NCBI RefSeq assembly: GCF_029945535.1 | Contig: NZ_JAQSCU010000008.1 | Span: 1 to 64,000, forward strand | From: Methylotenera sp. | GTDB lineage: Bacteria; Pseudomonadota; Gammaproteobacteria; Burkholderiales; Methylophilaceae | Direction: 5' to 3' | DNA length: 64,000 nucleotides | In this document: one piece after another, positions 63,665 to 64,000 of the stretch | Layout of the letters: every line of letters starts with the position of its first letter | Position numbering within the stretch: position 1 is the first letter of the stretch | The notes under the pieces: generated by a model | Database searches by the model: none | Told to the model about the DNA's origin: nothing | Seen by the model: the letters and a program-made list of their open reading frames with translations, nothing else | Translations under genes and position numbers: made by a program

Positions 63665-64000
63665 ATGAGTGATTTTAATGAAGTACAAGAATCGGATATC
63701 CAGAAATTAGGTCAGTTGCGCGATTACTTTGCAAGTTATCGGTCATTACCAAGCTATCGATATATGCAAGATCAGTTGAATATGAAATCTAAAGATACGA
63801 TTAGCAGATTTGTATCGAGGCTCAAACTAATGGGTTTCTTAGACATGGCGCCTGATAATAAATTAATTCCTGGTAAACGATTCTTCGAGCGAGCATTATC
63901 TAACACGACAGTACAGGCGGGGTCTTTTACCGCTGCGTACAGTGAAGGTGGCGATTACATTACGATTGATGAACACCTCGTTAAAAAGCCTTCAATCACT
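63665..64000 (+). CDS. LexA/UmuD-like repressor, N-terminal part (cut by window end)
   Basis: The first 112 residues are visible. A LexA-like winged helix covers about 13-65 (LGQLRDYFASYRSLPSYRY, DTISRFVSRLKLMGFLD). The autocleavage-type Ala-Gly pair is A85-G86 in TTVQAGSFTAAYSEGGDY, which resembles the UmuD/LexA cleavage region. The Ser and Lys catalytic residues would lie beyond the window. It probably controls an SOS or mutagenesis operon to the right. The ATG at 63665 follows GAAGG at a suitable distance. Confidence 0.85.
   Translation, partial: MSDFNEVQESDIQKLGQLRDYFASYRSLPSYRYMQDQLNMKSKDTISRFVSRLKLMGFLDMAPDNKLIPGKRFFERALSNTTVQAGSFTAAYSEGGDYITIDEHLVKKPSIT

Overview
The window looks like chromosome from an aerobic, low-GC methylotrophic betaproteobacterium of the Methylophilaceae (Methylotenera/Methylophilus type). 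The main evidence is a trimethylamine dehydrogenase that I recall as nearly colinear with the Methylophilus methylotrophus W3A1 enzyme, a full N-methylglutamate pathway and a formaldehyde-activating-enzyme homologue. The assignment is from recognition, not from a search.

Layout. 1-50 holds terminal repeats of an IS21-type element. 276-4394 is a minus-strand signalling operon: an amino-acid-permease/histidine-kinase fusion, a stand-alone receiver and an HD-GYP response regulator. 5184-13123 is the right part of an integrative element. It has a Rad50-like ATPase (possible defence gene), primase/helicase modules, an AlpA-type regulator and a tyrosine integrase, and it ends at a 3' half-copy of tRNA-Arg(ACG). 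An IS1182 remnant follows.

13832-18287 holds a NarX/NarL-type two-component system, a SnoaL-like protein and a PAS-only membrane protein. 18308-22082 encodes the four subunits of haem-dependent dimethylamine monooxygenase. 22293-29932 encodes ETF, a repeat protein, a membrane Fe-S oxidoreductase and trimethylamine dehydrogenase. 30127-34189 holds a permease and, divergently, a globin/transporter/small-protein operon. 34250-36304 is folE2-ribB. 36576-39922 is a six-gene permease cluster with five small proteins of unknown function, four of them clearly membrane-embedded or membrane-anchored. 40261-49876 is the complete N-methylglutamate pathway (mgsABC, gmaS, mgdABCD).

50162-53283 holds an N-formylglutamate amidohydrolase, a Fae homologue without the catalytic His, an XRE-cupin regulator, a GNAT enzyme and a cupin. 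53461-59990 is an accessory stretch: an IS481 relic, a metal-efflux/MerR pair with a 19-bp-spacer promoter, a small PAS chemoreceptor-like protein, YceI/cytochrome b561 and an AIPR-type protein. 60024-64000 holds a Kef antiporter, a DedA-rhodanese fusion, a small secreted protein and the start of a LexA/UmuD-like gene behind a perfect palindrome.

How the genes fit together (inference from known families). Trimethylamine is demethylated by TMADH, with electrons passing to ETF and then probably to quinone through the Fe-S membrane protein. Dimethylamine is demethylated by the haem monooxygenase. Methylamine is captured by GmaS, transferred to glutamate by MgsABC and released as a C1 unit by MgdABCD. 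The permeases would supply substrate, FolE2 and RibB would support folate and flavin supply, and the Fae homologue and formylglutamate hydrolase may deal with C1 side products. Two recurring promoter motifs (TACTAC/GTAGTA and TGAAACTTT) point to shared regulation.
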